This document shows, piece after piece, positions 61,701-64,000 of a DNA stretch of 64,000 nt. Both the position numbers and the translations under genes were made by a program. Below the pieces are notes generated by a model. The model made no database searches. It saw only the letters and a list, made by a program, of their open reading frames with translations, and was not told the DNA's origin. This stretch comes from DATFVJ01 sp963826515. GTDB taxonomy: Bacteria; Actinomycetota; Actinomycetes; Streptosporangiales; Streptosporangiaceae. Where the stretch lies: the NCBI GenBank assembly GCA_963826515.1, contig CAWGXI010000018.1, positions 271,527 to 335,526 of the forward strand. The letters run 5' to 3'. How positions within the stretch are numbered: the stretch's first letter is position 1; the number at the start of each line of letters is the position of its first letter.

Positions 61701-62379
61701 CCTCCCCGGCGTCCCGGTCGCCGATCTCCCGGCATCGGCATGGCCTGCCTCTGCACAGCCTGGCCGCTACGACCCATACCGGGCGGCCTATCGGAGGAAA
61801 GCCGACTTCACCGGGCCTGTGCCGGCCAACCAGGTGACAGCCATCAGCCGGGTACACGGCCCCCGCCTGCTATCAGGAACCCTCCGCCAGGCAGGCGTGG
61901 CAAGAGGGCGAAGGTCGGGGTGGAAAGCCCACCATCCCCCTTGCCTGCTCAGCGCCGGAGCAACAGGCCAGCCCCGGGCCACCACCGGAACCGCCCCTGC
62001 CCACCACATAGACATGCGGACGGACGCGTCAGCCGGGCAGCACCGGGCTGCCCCTGCCGCGGCCGGGCCACGCACAATCACCATCCGGTACGGCTTGACC
62101 GGCTCCCGCTTCCCAGGCGACGTTCATGCAAACCGTTATGGGGGGGCAAGTCGGCGGCAGGGCCGTCCGTCCATCCCGCGGAGAGCGATCATTGTGTGGC
62201 TTTGAAGGGAGAAGGCGCGCATTGCCGCTAGGTGGGGTACTGATCCGGCCCGCTACCCAAGGATCCTGCAGGCATGTCCACGGCCGTCGGGACCTGCCAA
62301 CGGCTGATGGGAGGCCGGCCTGTGGCCTGGGCGGGCGGCCAAAGGCCCTCCCTCCTGCGCAGTGCCCCAGCAAAGTCGT
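61701..62379. other. Gene-free stretch
   Basis: Open frames up to 170 codons exist but none is protein-like. Confidence 0.4.
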
Positions 62380-63540
62380 TTAGCAGTTCATGATCGCCTG
62401 GAGGGGCGGCTGGGCCGCCGGGCGTGGTAGCGCAGGGCGGCGGCGATGTTGGTGGCGCCTGCCAGGCGCAGATCGTGATGGCGAGGTTGCGCAGGGCCGC
62501 CATGATGTGGGGGCCGCTGGCGGTGCGAACCTGGGAGCGGTCCTCGTCGAAGTCCATGTCGCGGACCCATTTGGAGGCGGTCCTCGATGGTCCAGTGGCC
62601 GCGGATGATGGCGGCGAGCTGGGTGGCGCTGGCCTGGGTGACGGTCAGCGACGTGACCGCGTAGCAGGTTTCGGCAGACCACTTCTTGCCTTTGAGCCGT
62701 CGGCGGCGCACGATCTGGATGGCCTGGGCGGCGTGGGGGAAGGCCAGCCCGCGGGCGACGGCGGTGACCTTCAGGGTGCCCGCTCGGCCCGGCCGTGGCT
62801 GCGCTCGCGAGTGTCGCAGGCAACCGGCACCTGCCGCCAGGGCAAGGCGGCGAGCTGGGCAAACAGGCCGGGCTGGTTGCGCTTGACCTCAACAGGTAGT
62901 GCGCGCCGCGCCCGGCCAGGTAGGTGGCGTGGCCGCGCTGGGCGTGCAGCGCGTCCGCGGTGATGACCGCCCGCCGATGGCGAGCGGTCCAGCAGCGAGG
63001 TGAACACGGGGATCTCGTTGGTCTTGGCGTCCCCATCAGCCTGGCCCAGCACCACACCGTGGGTGTGGTCCAGCGCCGCGAGCACGGCCGTCGCCCCGTG
63101 GCGGAGCCGCGTAAGGTCTTGCCGTCCACCGCGATCACCCGCCGTCCCTCGGCCCTGGCGCGGTGCGCGGCTGCGCCCACTTGCCGGGCCAGGTCATCAA
63201 AGGCATCGGCGTCCAGCCGCTGCAAGGTCCGCCGGAACGTCGATTCCGATGGCACGCCCCGGTGACCCCCAGCGTGTCCAAGGTAGCCCGGTCAGCGTCG
63301 GCAGCCCATTCGGCGATCGCGGTGAACGAACGCGCCCCGGCCAGCACCGCGCACACCGCCAGGCCCAAAATCACCGCCAGCCGGTAGCGCACACTCCGCC
63401 GATGCCGCGGATCGGCCACCTTGGCCAGCACAGCCAGCAAGCCCGGCGGATCCGCCGGGGCAGCTTGAGCAGGGCAGCCAGGTGGCCGATAGCAGGGTCA
63501 ATCGGTGATGATGGCGGGCGGGCATGGTCCCTCGGCAGTG
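62380..63540 (-). pseudogene. ISAs1-family transposase with several frameshifts
   Basis: The minus strand carries, in three frames: MLAVLAKVADPRHRRSVRYR, GARSFTAIAEWAADADRATL (N-terminal), then MPSESTFRRTLQRLDADAFD, EGRRVIAVDGKTLRGSA (first Asp block), HRRAVITADALHAQRGHATY (second Asp), EETCYAVTSL-like and IIRGHWTIEDR near 62640 (third block). At least three indels, no intact frame. Related to the remnant at 42005-42480. Confidence 0.85.
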
Positions 63541-64000
63541 ATCCGGCAGGCGTAGGAACCGCCATGATCACCACAAGGACCGTCCCGCGCCTACCCGCCC
63601 ATCACCAGCGTGTCGCACAGATCCCGGTCACCCATCAAAGAGCCAACCCCCTGCCCTCCTGGGACCTTGTGCTGTTTCGCTCGCTGAAGCCCAGGGCTTG
63701 ACTGCTCACAGCAGGGCAGCCCGTCTTGGGCGCCGTTGCGGCTGGGCCAGCGCGGCCGCGCCGCAGGCCTGCACAGGGCGAGGAGGACGGGGGAGGCGAG
63801 CGGCGATGACCGGAGAACCCGGCATACCAGGTGGAGCAACACCACGATGAACGCAGCGGCTGACCCAAACGAACTCCCGCTCGCCAACCGCCCGCGGCTG
63901 GGCCGGGCTAGGAGGCTGGTTTTCGAGCTTTTTCACGCAGAGTAAAAATGATCAGCATAGTTGACCAGTGAGTATTACGGTACGTATCCACCTGCGCAGC
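63541..64000. other. No gene recognised at the right edge
   Basis: A short plus frame ends with MNAAADPNELPLANRPRLGR, ARRLVFELFHAE (63847-63945). It is basic and lacks family resemblance. Confidence 0.35.

Noticed and set aside
1..64000. CRISPR array
   Set aside because: The only regular repeats (15 bp at 37488, 25 bp at 33302, G-rich at 16563) have no unique spacers, and no cas genes are visible.
1..64000. Biosynthetic gene cluster
   Set aside because: The fab genes are a primary fatty-acid operon; no ketosynthase-transferase fusions or tailoring genes accompany them.

Overview
This is a high-GC actinomycete chromosome segment. The evidence is GTG starts, GGAGG-type ribosome sites, actinobacterial-only families (DUF3145, DUF3052, DUF1918, EspC/WXG-like proteins), a menaquinone-type ETF:quinone oxidoreductase homologue and a type-II fatty-acid operon in the classical order. 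Gene order around the fatty-acid operon and the pyruvate dehydrogenase E1 gene recalls Streptomyces and Streptosporangiales. The exact genus cannot be set from sequence alone.

Layout. (1) 1-7.8 kb: a minus-strand unit xfp (phosphoketolase) - 81-aa ORF - proton-pumping P-type ATPase that runs off the left edge, then a transposase remnant, a MarR regulator and a decayed CLC channel gene. (2) 7.8-24.7 kb, mostly core: an EtfD-like Fe-S oxidoreductase, a secreted sedolisin, lnt, a dienelactone hydrolase unit, DUF3145, and the minus-strand operon PucR/FasR-type regulator - fabD - fabH - acpP - fabF - accD, then a PHP hydrolase. (3) 24.8-33.7 kb, accessory: an IS4-type transposase remnant fused to HNH sequence, a lipoprotein next to a DUF1023 hydrolase and two small type-VII-secretion-like genes, an intact IS256 element, and two convergent paralogues of a small secreted family. 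(4) 33.7-41.4 kb, core: aceE, DUF1918, YjbQ, DUF3052, peroxiredoxin, a zinc-ribbon protein and an aromatic-ammonia-lyase homologue with an odd cofactor triad. (5) 41.4-64 kb, around and beyond tRNA-Val(TAC): a plastic zone of insertion-sequence debris, broken metabolic genes (glgA, a CPx ATPase, arylsulfatase, SulP, a CrtC-like gene), a tRNA 3'-half that looks like an attachment-site scar, and a complete tyrosine-recombinase-trio element.

The most interesting structure is that element (about 50965-57600). Three overlapping recombinase-type genes, a DUF6262/TnpC-like gene and a short hypothetical gene sit inside another phage-type integrase. The two halves of that integrase (50807-50964 and 57601 onward) read continuously when the element is removed, and the element ends carry imperfect inverted repeats. 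This fixes the boundaries of a Tn554/RIT-like element to within a few bases.

At least fifteen genes in the window are truncated or frameshifted, so decay is heavy in the accessory parts while the fatty-acid and PDH segments are intact. Calls rest on reading motifs and family resemblance by eye; no database search was run.
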